The notes beneath the pieces are model-generated. The model had not been told where the DNA came from. It saw nothing but the letters and a program-made list of their open reading frames with translations, and did not search any database. A DNA stretch of 64,000 nt, from NCBI GenBank assembly GCA_007449985.2, contig VIIQ02000555.1:310001-374000 (forward strand), in the 5' to 3' direction. Origin of the DNA: Desmodesmus armatus. Lineage: Eukaryota; Chlorophyta; Chlorophyceae; Sphaeropleales; Scenedesmaceae. Shown here one piece after another: positions 23,901 to 36,800 of the stretch. Each line of letters begins with the position of its first letter. The stretch's first letter is position 1. A program made the translations under genes and the position numbers.

Positions 23901-25834
23901 CTTCCCTTGTTGCACAGCTGACTGACGATCTGCCGGAGACGCGTGCAACAGCACTCAAGGTGCGGTTCCAGCCGCTGCAACAGTGGTAATCGCTGCCGTC
24001 AGACATGAGGTCGTGCCTGCGCAGTTTTGGGGCTTGCTGCCGACCCCCAGGAAATGAGCGCATAGCCAACTTGTGGACTGTGCTGCACTGCTGGCCGTCC
24101 ATGTACCTGCAGGTGTTGAAGGATGCTGCTTGCAAGCACCCCGACTTTGTTGCTAGCAACCTGGCCCCTGGTGTGCTGGAGGCCTTCAACTTCCAGAGCA
24201 GGCTGTGGGCGGCAAAGCACCCTGGCAAGCCCATGCCCAAGGGTGAGTACAGCAACCTCCTGCCGTTGATACATCCAGAGGGACTCCTATATTCCTATAG
24301 AAGTATTGTTGGCAGAGCCATGCTGTGTAGCACTAGTGGGCTTGGCCAAGTTGGCATGTACGTGTGAGCTGCCTTTGTTGTGATGCGTACTTCACACGTG
24401 TTTGCTGAGCATGCCTGCGGGTTTCTCCCTTCTTCTTCTTGTGTCTTATGTGCAGGTCCCAGTGCGGATGTGCTGGAGGGCCTGTCAGCGATGTACAGTG
24501 ACATCGTGCAGTCCACGCAGGGCGTGCGCCAGCGCTTCCTCACAGCCCTGCTGAAGCCCTTTGACGCCTCCTGCAACATCTCAGCCAGCCAGTCAGCAGC
24601 CGCGCGCGAGGACCCCTCGCGCCTGGCCTTCTGCGCGTACCTGGCAGCAAACCTGCCGTTTAAAAAGGCTGACGAGCCGCTGGCGCTGCTGCACGTGATC
24701 AACGTTTATGTTAGCCGGCTTGCGCAGGAGGTGCGGGACCAGCTGCGGCGTGCGCTGCTGCGTGTGGGGCTGCAGCAGGCCATGGGACTGGAGGAGGATG
24801 AGGAGGAGGATGACCCTGCCCCATCCCAGCAGCAGGCGCAAGGGGTTCCTGCAGCAGCAGGAGCCAGCAGCACCCCTGCTACAGCACCTCAGGACCTGCA
24901 AAATGGCAGTGCACAGCAGCAGCCTCACCATGCTGTGGCGCTGCCTCTGGCGCTGCCGCTGCCCCAGTGGCTGGCTGCACCGCTGAAGGCCTCTCTAGGC
25001 CTGTCAATGCTGCTGGTGCTGAAGCAGTACCTCATGGCGGCCTACGCCCTCAGCGATGAGCGCGTGGCGCAGTACGAGTTGAAGGGAGAGAAGGCGCGCG
25101 CTGAGGCCAAGGTTGTGGTCAGCAGGAGCAAGAAGCTGGAGGCGTTTGGACTCAGTGTGGTGAACCTGCGGGCAGTGCTGGACGGCACTGGCGACCTGTG
25201 GGCTGCGCAGTACAAGACCTTTGCAGGCCTGCTGGACAACGACGCTGCCAACTACAAGTGAGCCACCGGTGTTGCGCCGACAGGTTTTAGAGACATGTCT
25301 TTACATGTTTTGGGGGGCCTGCAACAGTTCTCGTCTCACGTGCAGCATCACAGATTGTGTCATGCGTCCGGGCTTGCTTTGCACTGTACAGTTCACATGC
25401 ATCCCTATCAGCGCCCTTGTCACCCCTGTTGTCTGTGCCTGTGTAGGGAGGTGGCTGTGCTGGCAGCCCTGGCAGACAAAGCTGATGAGGAGGAGGCAGA
25501 CGCACCAGCTGCTGGCAGCAAGCACCCTGGAGACACACCCGCTGCTGCAGCTGGCCTGGTAGTGTACAGCATGGAAGTCAAGACTCGCAGCACACGAGGC
25601 CGTGGGGTTAAGGGCTCAGCCTCCACCGGTGGTCGGGGCACCACAGGGGGCAAGGGCAGGGGCCGTGGCACAGGGCGGGGCGCCAGCACGGGGCGAGGCA
25701 GCAAGAAGCCAAAGTCAAGGCGCCGCAAGTTTGACTTGTCGGACGACAGCGAAGAAGAGGCTGGGGTGGATTCCGGGGATGAGGAATGGGGCAGTGCCAA
25801 GCCGCCCAAGGTCAGGAAGCTGTTTGCTGAGTAG
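14974..25834 (+). CDS. SCC2: SCC2/NIPBL cohesin-loading factor
   Basis: At least 26 exons, about 2,010 aa. SCC2 loads cohesin onto chromosomes in the nucleus together with SCC4. Hallmarks: HNSLYMDEVV (exon 16512-16805); LLQIQAVGLTVSVFRAFPQQ across 17476-17584 and 17746-17936; DLLTMQMLPEWPAA at 18513; the HEAT core RTKVFKCLGCVVEADSR (19891-20103) followed by QGIMVRKRAIRALWECC and NRANDREDTMRNLV...EMWF (20342-20534); then ALELIEVVLRGGLVAPWMAV across 23249-23959, and a long C-terminal exon 24456-25257. The last exon (25447-25834) adds an RG-rich basic tail and an acidic DLSDDSEEE end. Start chosen at the first ATG of a Pro-rich exon. The exon 5/6 junction (16407 to 16512) is off by one base, and an exon between 19608 and 19891 may be missing. 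Confidence 0.9.
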
Positions 25835-26684
25835 GGGAGTCCTGGGGGGAAGCTGCTTGAGCGATCTCTGTGAGTGTGTCTTTTGCATTATACCAATGCA
25901 CCATGATGGTGTGGCAACCTGTTCATGAGTGGCCCATGTTCATCATGCTGCCCACCCCTCCTTGGTAGGACAGCTTGCGTGTGCTGTGTGTAGTGTATAG
26001 ATGGGAGACACTACGGCTGTCCTGGCTGACTTGCATTGTATATAATGTTCACCCCTGTATGCTATCTGGTACCTGATCCCGAGGATGTTTGTTGCATTTT
26101 TTGCACAAGGGCCCCGCTGCAAACATGATGATGTGCCTGGTCCCAGCAGCCTGGGATGAGATTAAGTTTTGTGTTTCGAGGGTGCTGTGCTTTGCTGCGC
26201 TGTGAAAGCACAGCCGGTGCTGCCTTCTCCATTGCACACTGCATGCCTCAGGCCACCTTGGGGTGATGGTTTGCAATACTTCTCACAGCATGGTTCCTGA
26301 ATGAGTCTGTGAAACACAACCACGCCTTGTAGAGCCTTGTGTTACCCGTGCACCCTAGTTACATCTTGCAGGTTTGCGAAGAAGTGCAGACATTGCTGCC
26401 TGTTTGGCATGTGGCAACATAACAGATACTTTGTGTCACCAGGGCGGCCAAGCCATCCAATTCGTGTGTCTCAAGTCAAAAGCAAGACATGCCAGGGGCA
26501 CTGCGCAGGCAAGCCACCCCACCCCATGCAGTATGCTGCCACCGGTGCCCTTTGAACTACACGTTAACGTAAACTGATACTACACATGCAGCTGCCTGCC
26601 TGCAGAAGTCATAAGTCATCTGGGTCTGATTTCAGAAGTCATGAAGCGCTGCAATGGTCATCTACAACAGCTGCTCATCAAGGT
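25835..26684. other. Convergent 3' regions of SCC2 and FBF1-like genes
   Basis: 850 bp between two facing stop codons. No coding-like frame. The left part should hold the SCC2 3' untranslated region, although no TGTAA was found there on the plus strand. Confidence 0.6.
26359..26363 (-). terminator. Putative TGTAA poly(A) signal of the FBF1-like gene
   Basis: TGTAA on the minus strand, about 325 nt after the stop codon at 26685. Confidence 0.4.
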
Positions 26685-29600
26685 TTAGTCATCCCCAGCA
26701 TTGCTGACACCATCCTCAGCTGAGTCCTCTGAGCTGGCTGACACAGACAGTGTCAGCATCTGTGTGAGGTCAGAGCTCACCCTGCTGATGCCACACGACC
26801 CCATGCGCACAGCAGCCACCTGCTGCAGCTTGCGCTGCTGCTGGAGCTGCCTGGCTAGCTGCTGCAGCTTGCCCTTGTCCAGGCTGGCCAGCAGCCCTGC
26901 CTCTGCAGCCCCAGCAGGAGCTGCACCCCTGCTCTTTGAGCTGTTGTTGCTGCTACTGCGCAGCCCCTTGCCGCTTACCCGACCAGCAGCCTGTTGATGC
27001 TGCTGCTGATCTTGTGGCGCCGCTGGCTGCAGCTGCTGCTGCTGTGGCTGCTGCTGCAACATCATGTGTTGCAGCTGCGACAGCTGCTGTAACAACAGCA
27101 CCGTCGCATTGCTGTCGCCTGTTGCTGGGGCCTGCATAGGCCCGGCACTACTGAAGTAGCCAGACGGCTGAGCTGGAGCTGCAGGCAGTGCCGTTGTCCA
27201 GCCACTGACTTGTTGCAGCTGCTGCTGCTGCTGCTGCTGCTGTGGTTGATGGATGCCAACAGGGCACAACATCACATGTGAGGGACTGCCTGGTGCAGCA
27301 GGCAGTGCCAGCATGGCTGTGTTTGCGGCCACATGGTTGAAGGTGCTGCTGCTGATGTGGCTGACCGGCGAGGAGCTGCGCAGCAGGTCAAGAAAGTCTT
27401 GCTGTGATCTGACAGCGCTTGACACCTGCAGGCAACGGCCGACAGCGTTCAGTCACAGCCAGATTCCGCATTGTACCCAACAAGAAGCAGTGCTGGCCCT
27501 CCTGCACAAACGCTGCATCCATGCCAGGGTTCACACCACAACGCAGGCAAGGACCAGGAACATCAGGGTTTGCCAAGCACTGTTGCTGCAATGCACCATG
27601 TTGTGCTGCTCACCCGCTTGCCCTTGCCTCCAGCCCCTTGGTCCTGCTGCAGCTTGTCCACCATGCGCCTGAGCTTCCTGCCCGCCTTGCTGCTGCCGGC
27701 CCCCATGGTGGAGTTGCAGCGCCTGGCGGCTGCAGCTGCTGCACCGGCTGCTGCTGCTGTGGACGATATGCTGTGGGGCACTGATGCGGACGGCCACAGC
27801 TTGCCGGCTAAGAAGGGGCGCTTGGCAGCCATGGCAGCTGCCATGCCAGCAGGGATTTCCAGGCTCATGGTGTCATGTGCAGCAGTGTTGGCTGCTGCAT
27901 CTGTTGCTGCCTTGCTTGCTGCTATGCGCTCCCTGATCAAGGCGGCCCTAGCATCAGCGATCTCCACCCTTTGCCTGCAAGCATGACACACATGGCAGTG
28001 GCTCATCCCTCTTGCCTCGCAGCGTCATCAAGTTGGCTGTGGTTGCAGGACATAAACACACAGCGCCTGCATACACCAGCAGGCTAACATCTGCCTACAT
28101 CCGTTGAGCAGGTCGACACAGTCAGTGCTGGTGTGTTAATTGAAAGGGTGTTGACTCACCTGTCCAGCTCCAGGCGTGCAGCCAGCAGGTCCTGCCGCTG
28201 TCCCTCCAGCCTGTCTTGCGCCGCAGAGAGGGCAGCGCCCTAAGCAGGGACAGAGTGGCAGGCAAGCAGGCAGGCAGGGACAGGTAGATGAGCGGCAAAC
28301 TCCCCTCTTGGGGTGGACCACGTAAGCGTGAATGATTGTTGCAGCGCGATCAGGCTGACGTGGTATTGGCTGTGGACACGGACGATGGCTGGACCCACCT
28401 GCTGTGTGAGCAGGTTGCGCTGGCCCTCAATCTCTGTGCGTGCCGCCTTGACCTCCTGCCGAGCCTCATCAAAGTCACGTGTCAGCGCAGCTAGGCGCCC
28501 ACCCCATTCCTGCAGCTGGCGGCGGTCGTCATCAAGCTTGGACGTTGCTGCCTGCAACACAAACCACACAAGCACACCAACAAATCTTGCAAATCAGGTT
28601 CTCAACGCGCTGTCGTTGGAATGCGTTGCTATGGGCATCTGGTTGTTCAATTCTGGGAGCAATGCTGCACCAAGCAGTTTGCGGTCGCCCACCTGCAGCT
28701 CCCGCTTGAGTTCGTCCAGAGTAGCCCGCTCCTTTGTAGAAGCCTCTTTCGTGGCAGTTGCCTTTGCCTCCTCCTCGTGTGCTTGGCGCAGCGCTGCGGC
28801 AGCCTGCGCCTCGTACTGCGCAACACGGGTCTTGAGGTCCAGCAGGTTGGCCCTTGCTTCCTCAGCAGCTCGGGAGGCAGCAGCATTCTCGTCCGCCAAG
28901 CGACGCCGCTCTGACACGACCTCGGCAATGAAGGCCTCCCTCTCCTGCAAGACACCAAGACGCGGCAGAATTTGTGAAAGCTTCAGCACAACCCTACGCA
29001 CATGTGGCTAGGGCTATGGCTGTTGCTGCACAGTCAGGGACAAGTGCAGACTCAACATCAACGCCAGCCCCAGTTGCATCTCCACCCAGTCAGATCAGTC
29101 ACCTTGATCCTGGCTGCGCGTGCCTCCTCCAGGGCCTGCTTCTCCATGACAAGGGCAAGCTTGGCCTCCTCTCGCTCAGATAGGAGGGCACCCTGTACAA
29201 GCAGCAGACGCAAGCAGCAGCAAAAGGCATTAAGCTGTGATACTGTGTAACCGTTTCCCCAAGTGCTCGCCAGCACCCGCTACCAGGCACACAGCGAGTC
29301 ACACAGTACTGAAACACAATCAAACCGACAGCAAGGCCTCAGCTTGTGATCGACTGTGCCACCACTGCATGTGCCTGAGAGATGCTGCAGTGGCCCTCAC
29401 CTGCAGTGCCTCCAGCCGTGCTGCCTCCTTTGACAGGCGAGCGGTGTGCCCTGCCAGCACCTGCTGCTCTGCCTCCCTGTGCGCATCCAGACCACTCAGC
29501 AGGCGCGTGAGGTTGGACTTGAGACCCTCAAGCTCCACCTCACGAGACGACACCTGCGCAACAGGAACAGAATGGCACGTGCTGTCAGGCATGTACGCAA

Positions 29601-32600
29601 AACAGCTATGATTGCAGCAGCTGCCAAGGTGTGTATGCGCCCTGCATCTGCCGCACCTGCCACAGCACCAGCAGCAGCTGCAGAGCGCACCAAGCTGTCA
29701 GGCACGTGCAAGGGTGACAGCACGCGCCAGCATTGAGTGCGCTCAACAAGCACCACAAGTGTTGACGTCGGCCTGCCAAGCATGCAGAGTCTATCCGGCT
29801 CTGGTGCTTCTGGAAGCGCCAGTTGTACTTACCTTTTCCTCCCTTTCTTGCAGCAGCCTCTCCCGCGCTGCAAGGGCTGCTGCTCGCTCAGCGCTGCTCT
29901 TCTCCAGGGCTGCCAGCGCGCGTGCTTCCCGCTCAGCAGTCACACTGGCAGCACCCCGCACCTGCAGGACACAGTGTTGCCACTTATGTCAACATTCCAG
30001 GAGCTCAATGGCACTCTCAATGCCTCGTGGGTGCCTCTAAGTGCAGCAGAAATGACGCCAAATGCACAACCACCAACCAGTGTGTGCCCAGCCGCCTGCA
30101 CTTGGCCAAGCATGCTGCGCTCATGGCCCACCTGCTCTGAGAGGCTGGCCAGCATGTCGGTGTTGATGCGCTGGTTGAGCAGTGCCTCACGCTCCTGCTT
30201 GATGGCAGCAGCCTGAGCAGACAGCTGGGCAGACAGCACACTGTGCTGCAGGTCAATCTCCCTGCAGCAACAAGCAACATCAGCCGCAGTTAGCCAAGTT
30301 ATAAGGCACACCCTATGTCCAGCTGGTGCAGCTGCCAAGCAGCACTGCTCGGCTCTAGCTGCATAAGCTAGTGTTGAGACAGCCTGCCGCACCCCATACG
30401 CAACCCCATCCCCAGCTCACTTGCGCGCCCGTGCCTCTGCTGCAGCCACTTGCTCTGCTGCCTCTTGCCGGACTGCGGCTACATCCGCGGCTGCTTTGCG
30501 GTGGGCTTCTTCCAGATCACCCCGCAACCGGCTGGCCTCAGCCTGGTGCCTGCAGGATGAAGGCGAGGGCGTAGCACATGTACAGGAAGCGGTGTGTGCT
30601 GCTACAGCAGCCCATCTAGACTTCTGCCCTCCCCTTACAGCCTGCCACTCACGCCTGATACACGCATTCATGCCACGCTGTTGTCGCAGCACGCATCGGT
30701 GTGCAGAGAACAAACATCACCAATGTGACACCATCAGCTGGAGACGTCGAGCGTGCTGCTGTCCTGCAGCATGCGGCAGAATGTCTGTGCTTCTGTCTGC
30801 CCAACCCACCGTGCATGGTCCTCCTCTGCCTGCTGCCTCAGTCGTGCCACCGTGAGCTTTTGGTCAGCCAGCTCACTCTGCATCTGAGACAGCTCCCGCA
30901 TGGCCGCAAGCTGGTCATCAAAGCCAGCACTGGCAGGACCAGGGACGGCCGCAGCAGCTTGTTGTTGCTGCTGACGCTGCTGAACAGGCTGTGGCGCTTG
31001 TGGCTGCTGCTGCGCCTGCTGCTGCTGCTGCTGTTGTGCAGCTGGGGGCTCAGTTGCATTGCCTGTCCGTGGACGCGCATAGTTGCTGGTTAGGTTGCTC
31101 AACAGTGCAGTTGCAGCTGCAGCACTGCCGCCAGAGCTGCCCTGGCTGATGGCGTTGCCATTGCTGCCTGCTGCCACCTGCGTTGCTGCTGCCACTGCTG
31201 CTGGCAGTTGCTGCAGGGGCTCCACAGCAGCAGGCAGTGCTTGTGCTGCAGTGGCCTCAGTCTGCAGGGCAGCCGCAGGCAGGACTCCAGGGCTCCTGCG
31301 TCCTGCAACAGGGCTGGCGCCAGCTGGTAAGGCGCCCATGTGTTGCTGGGCTGGGCTGCCTGCTGATGCAGGTGCCGACAGGGGCCTCAGCACACTGACG
31401 CCTGCAGGAACACCGCCCACACTCGCACCTGCTGCCACGCCGCTGCTGCTGTTGCCACCTAGTGCTGCTGTGGTTCCTGCTGCTGTTGCTGCAGCAGGAG
31501 GTGCGCTATCCTCCAGCTCTGACTCACTGATGCCCAGGTCTGCCAACCCGCGTGCCAGCAAGCCACCCACACCACCAGATGCACCACCAACAGCAGTGCC
31601 AGCTGCAAAAAATCCTGCAGCAGTGCCTGCGCCCGCCTGCTGCCCAGCAAAGTCTGCAGCAGCTGTCGAGGCACCATATGCTCTGCTCATGCTGCTGCTG
31701 CGGCTGCTGTAGCCGGCCGAGGGTGCTGCCAGGGGGCTCAGCTTGTTGGGAGAGCCCACTGGTGTGCTGAGCCCAAAGCCCTCGCTGGTGGCAGCAGCAG
31801 CTATGCTGGCAGCAGGGGCAGCAGGACTAGCTGCTGCCTCAGGCTGCTTGACAGGAGTGTAGAACCTGGGGACAGGGCTCGTGTCGCTGCTGTTGCTGGC
31901 ACTGTGGAACTGCTGTTGCTGGTGGCTGATGTGCTGCGGGGCTGGCTGCACAGCTGGCTGCTGCTGCTGCAGCTGGGCCCGCCGCTCAAGAGCTGCTGCC
32001 ATCTGCAGCACCACCTGCTGCCGCTCTGCCTCATCCTTCCTGCTGGCAGCTACCGGGCCCTGCTGCTGCTGCTGCTGCTTCAGTGGGCTGCTGCTGATGC
32101 TGTGGCTGGTAGACCCTGCCTGTGTTGCTTGAGGCATGGGCGCCACACCGCCTGCTGCTGTGGCCTCAGCACTGACCGGCCTGCTCCTGCTGCCCAGGGC
32201 ACTGCTGCTGCTGGGAGCATAGCCCGACACGTGACTGGCTGCAGTCACTGTGGGGCTGCCAGCTGCTGCTGCTCTGCCACCCACAGCTGGGCCTGCGCAG
32301 GCCGGCGGAAGCCAGGGAGCAGCACAGCATGCTCAAAAATCATCACACATGTTCAGCCATAGGTGCAGTGAGCTAGGTGAGCATGAGCATGTACACAGGT
32401 GGACGTTCACTCCATGCTGCAACAAAGATTGCAGCTGCGCTGTGGCCACACAGTACTTCCGGGCACTGACCTTGCGGGAGTGTGCTGGGGCTGCTGTCCG
32501 GCAGGCCTGCGTCATCAAGGTCCCAACTGTCCAGCCTGCCGGCAGTCGCTGCAGTTGCACCCCTAGTCATCACTGCTGGCTGCTGCTGTTGTTGAGCGTT

Positions 32601-33288
32601 CGCTGCTTTGCTGGGGTTGCTCCAGCCGACTTTCTCTGCGCCTGCAGCTGCTGCTGTGGTGCCCATCGGCCCTGCTGTGCCCTTGCCAAACCTGCACGTC
32701 ACCAAGCACATGGGACACCACTTGAACCCGGTACTGCCAAACACAGGTTACAGCAAGTAGGCTGTCATGTTGCAGTTGCATTCAACATATGCACCCTGGC
32801 ATCCAGGCTTAGTTTGCACCCTTATGCTGTCCACACAGTCAGAGACGGCCTGCTCACCCGTGAGCACCAAGCTGGTCTGCTTGGCCCTGTTCCTTTGACT
32901 CATGTCCTGGCACTTTGTTGGCTGCTGGGGTGCTGCTGTTCAGCATGGCCCGATCCTGCTGCAGGAAATTCAGCAGCGTGCTGGTTGCGTCTGCCGCAGG
33001 CGTCTTGCGCTGGCTGAACATCCCAGTCGACCCAAAGCGTGATCCAGGAGCTGCGGAAGGGTTGAATGATGCGCCCTGGGCTGCTGCTGATGGTCCTGTA
33101 GTGCACAGGCAGCCCCATCACATGCATTGTGTGGGACGGACTGCTGACAATGCACACCAGCATGGACTGTGCTGGCAGCGTCCAGCCTGCCAGCAAGCAA
33201 GTGAAGCATGCATGCCGTGCTGATGGGCAGTGTTTTGGCAATCTCAGTGCTTACCTGGCTCCAGGCCAGCCAAAATGTCTTCTTCCAT
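26685..33288 (-). CDS. FBF1: FBF1-like coiled-coil protein of ciliary transition fibres
   Basis: Fourteen exons with fully consistent phase, 1,397 aa: 33288-33255, 33095-32858, 32691-32471, 32292-30810, 30549-30421, 30261-30132, 29961-29833, 29553-29401, 29192-29103, 28944-28693, 28551-28399, 28239-28160, 27974-27614, 27425-26685. It starts MEEDILAGLEPG, like the acidic AGLE N-terminus of FBF1. Next comes a long disordered Gln/Ala/Ser part with a WDLDD motif, then about 450 residues of coiled coil (for example SERRRLADENAAASRAAEEA), then RSQQDFLDLLRSSS, which resembles the C-terminal FFLETLK helix of animal FBF1. FBF1 sits on distal appendages/transition fibres at the ciliary base and gates intraflagellar transport. 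Another centrosomal coiled-coil protein remains possible because such sequences match loosely. Confidence 0.55.
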
Positions 33289-33865
33289 CCTCACAGCAGC
33301 ACAACAAGTGCTCCGTCTTGGCGATCAGAATGCATCTGAGCAATCGGGGTGTTATAAGTGATTATGTGCTTTCCATCGATGGTTGGTTGGCGCAGGCAAT
33401 GCCTGGCATGCAGCAACAGCCCAGTCAAAATCGTTCAGAGAGTGCGGCGTAAGCGCCCAATAACGCTGCAAAAACCGTGATCCCTTGCCATGACTTCGCG
33501 TTGAATGGCAATGAGTCAAGCCCGGCTTCTACAATTTCAAGACCTGTTTGACAGACCGATTTGAACAAGCAAAGTGTCCTCACGCTACACCCTACGGCCC
33601 ACAGCAAGCCATGGTAGTGACGGTCTGATCTGGAGGAGCTGCAGTGCCGCCAGGAACGCAGCATCAACACCATTGGGCTGGAGGACCATCTGATCACCGA
33701 AAACTCAAACATCCAACTTTTTCCTGCCTCATCCACCCATTGACTGCTTGAGCCTCAGACAGCACACACATGCTGTTGGCAGCCTCCACAGCACTGTGGA
33801 GACTGCCCCTCTGAGATACACATCCCTCAACCCCCGGGCATGATGGGGAGGTCTGATCAGCCATC
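33289..33865. promoter_or_regulatory. Bidirectional promoter region, FBF1-like / cyclophilin
   Basis: 577 bp between the ATG of the minus-strand FBF1-like gene (33288) and the ATG of the plus-strand cyclophilin (33866). No coding-like frame is seen. Confidence 0.55.
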
Positions 33866-36800
33866 ATGAGGAGGGCCGGATCAACATACTGGGTGCTCCA
33901 AGCTAGGTCCAAGTTGGGTTCCTATGCCCATCTGTACCTGCTGCTCTTCCTGCTGTCGATCTTTGCTTTGACATCCTTCTTTTCAGCACCCCACAACCAA
34001 CCCCTGGCAGCTCACCCAGCAAGCGACGCAAGAGGTGAGTGTGGCATGCAGTAGCATGCAGGACAGCTCGTTGCCTAGCAACAGGCCATGCATCCAAGTG
34101 CATGCAAAACACAATTGCTCTCTGCATGCATGACAGAAGTGCTGTCATTGCTGCTCAATTCACTTAGACATCCTTGCCGTGTGCTGATTCGGTGTGCTTG
34201 CATGCAGACTCCATCCACAGCACAGCCACTGCCAGCCACGCAGCCGCTGCCAAGGCTGCAGCAGCGCAAGCCCAGGCAGCTGCTGAAGGGGTGATTGGCG
34301 AGCGAGCCCAGCCTGACAGCTGTCATGCTGAGCAGGGCGCTGAGTATGGGGGCGACGATGTGATTGAGTGGGGCACCAACAACCTCAAGGTCAGTGCCAC
34401 CTTTGCAAGCTGACCTGCGAGCTGAGCTGACCTGCGGCAAGGCCTAGTGACCAGCACAACTGTGTTCAGCAGCAGCAGCAGCAGCGCCCACCAGCGGCAC
34501 GGGCAGGTTGCAGGGTCTGCGCGCAGAGCTGCATTCACCGGCACCCATGGAAGCATCAGGTCTGCAGGGCAATTATTTGGACAGACGCCTGCAACGTACA
34601 TGGCGCAAGCAGCCAGCAAACTGCCACTCCCGGCCTCGCACCCCTGCAACAGGCAGCTGCTGCATCGTGTCTGGTCGGTGCGTACCGACACTGCAGGACA
34701 GCGCGGCTGCGTGCTGTGCAGCCTGCCATGCGGCTGCTGGGCGTGGCTGCAATGTGTGGGTGTGGTGCGGCAACCCCCAGGGCTGCGGCGAGCGGCATCA
34801 CAGGGAGTGCTGGCTCAAGCGGCAGAAGGAGCTGAACCCCAACAGCATTGCAGGACAGAGGGGTGAGCAACGCTGCTGGGTGCGGTGCTCTGCTGCCTTG
34901 TGGTGGTGGTGTCAGCAGGTAGCAACAGTGGCTACGCCAAAGCATCCTACCAATGTAGCGCATGCATGCAGCCCCAGGTTGCACTGCGCAATGCTGCCTT
35001 CATGGTATGCCTGTACCTGGACTTGCCTGCATTGAGGGCCATGGGTGATTGCATAGCGGCTGAAGAGCAGCTTGGCGTTGTCGCCTGGGGTGCTGCTTCC
35101 ATTGCAGGCACCAACTTCACGTCTGGTGCACTCTTTTCAGATGCCAAGCGCGACGCAGCAGCTGCAGCTGAAGCTGCTCGTCTGCAGGCACTGAAAACGA
35201 ATGAGGAGCTGCCCCTGGTGTACTTGGATGTGGCCATCAAGGGGCGCCCGGTGGGGCGCATTCACTTTGTACTGTTCACAAAGGAAGCACCGCGAGCAGG
35301 TGTGCAAGCTGCACAGAATCAGGGCGGCGGCTGTATTTGCTGTGCATGCTGCCCTGGGCTTCAAGTCAGACCATTTTGTCTGGCTGTGTTCTGGTTGTGC
35401 GCTATGGCGCTACCACCTACACACCGCATGTAATGCACAGGTTTGCAGTCTAATGCTGCGCACCCACAGCCAGCAGCAGGTTGCAGTCACTGCTGCAGCT
35501 TCTGTAATGGTGCATGTCTGGCAGGACCGCTCTGGCCATGCAACACTATTATGTGCGGTGCTGCTTGTGCCCCCTGCAGCGGAGAACTTCCGCCAACTGT
35601 GTACAGGTGGGTGGTAGTGCACTGGCCCAGAGCCTGGTCGGGGCAGACACAATGCCAACCTCGGCTCACAATGATGTGGGCATGTTGGCTGTGGCATTGC
35701 TGCTGCACATTTACTAAATGTAGTGTGCAGCAGGTTGGGTCAGGGCAGTCTACTGCGAGTGTGCTGTTGATGTAGCCGACAGCAAGGCATGGTATGGTCC
35801 TCACAAGGCAGACTGCTCCGTACATGTACTCAACAGGGCTGGGTGTGCTGCTGCAGGTGAGAAGGGTATAGTGCCGCCTGGCAAAGAAGGCGCAGGCAAG
35901 CCATATCACCTCAAGGGCAAACCCTTCTACAGGATCATTGACGGCTTCATCGACCAAGCAGGTGAGTGACTGAGTACTGTTGGTGCACAGGATGCCACCC
36001 AAGCTGCCAGCAATTTTCAGTAAGCAGAAAGCTGTGCTGGAGGGTACAAACTTCAGGCCGGCGCCTTGACTTGTGAGGTGTGCTTTCCGTCTGCTTGATT
36101 GGGAAACACATGCTGCAGTGTTTGGCTGATGTGGCAGCTGGTATGTACTTTGTGAGCCAAGCTGCCGACTGTGTTACTGCATGTTGCTGCTGTGCATGCA
36201 GGAGCTGAAACAGAGTCTGTGTTTGGTGGGCAGTTCAAGGATGACCCTGGGGGCCTCAAACTCAAGCATGATCGCAAGGTAGGCAGCAATACCACAGCAT
36301 TATCATCACTGCCGGATGGGCCTACAGATGCATCCTGTGATGCATGCACCGTATGTGGCTGTCGCCAAGTACCACACAAGCCATCTGCTGCTTGCTGTGG
36401 GTGTTGTTGTGCAAGCCTTTTTGCATCATCCCCACAGGCAGCCAAGCATAGTAACCCTCGCTTGTAATGCATGACGTCATGCATCCGCTCAAAGCAGTGT
36501 TGATGTACAGTTGTGTGCTGCTGCTCACGTTGCAGGGTTTGCTGTCAGCTGCCAACACAGGTCCAGACACCAACACGTCTCACTTCAGGTAACTGCATGC
36601 ACATGTCTTGTCTCTGTCGCTGGGGGTTGAAACTGGTTCTGCCCTCTTGGAGTGTCAGTCTTTCCGGCTTGCTTTTTCCTCCGGTCGCCATTGCTGGCAT
36701 TGACTCTCCAAGCGTCATAGCTACAGGTTTAATGTGTATGTGTGCATGTATCTGCACGCTGTGTTGCTGCAGCATCATGGTGGCTCCTGCCCCACACTTG

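Noticed and set aside
31083..31712. 209-codon plus-strand open frame
   Set aside because: Antisense to the large low-complexity exon of the FBF1-like gene.
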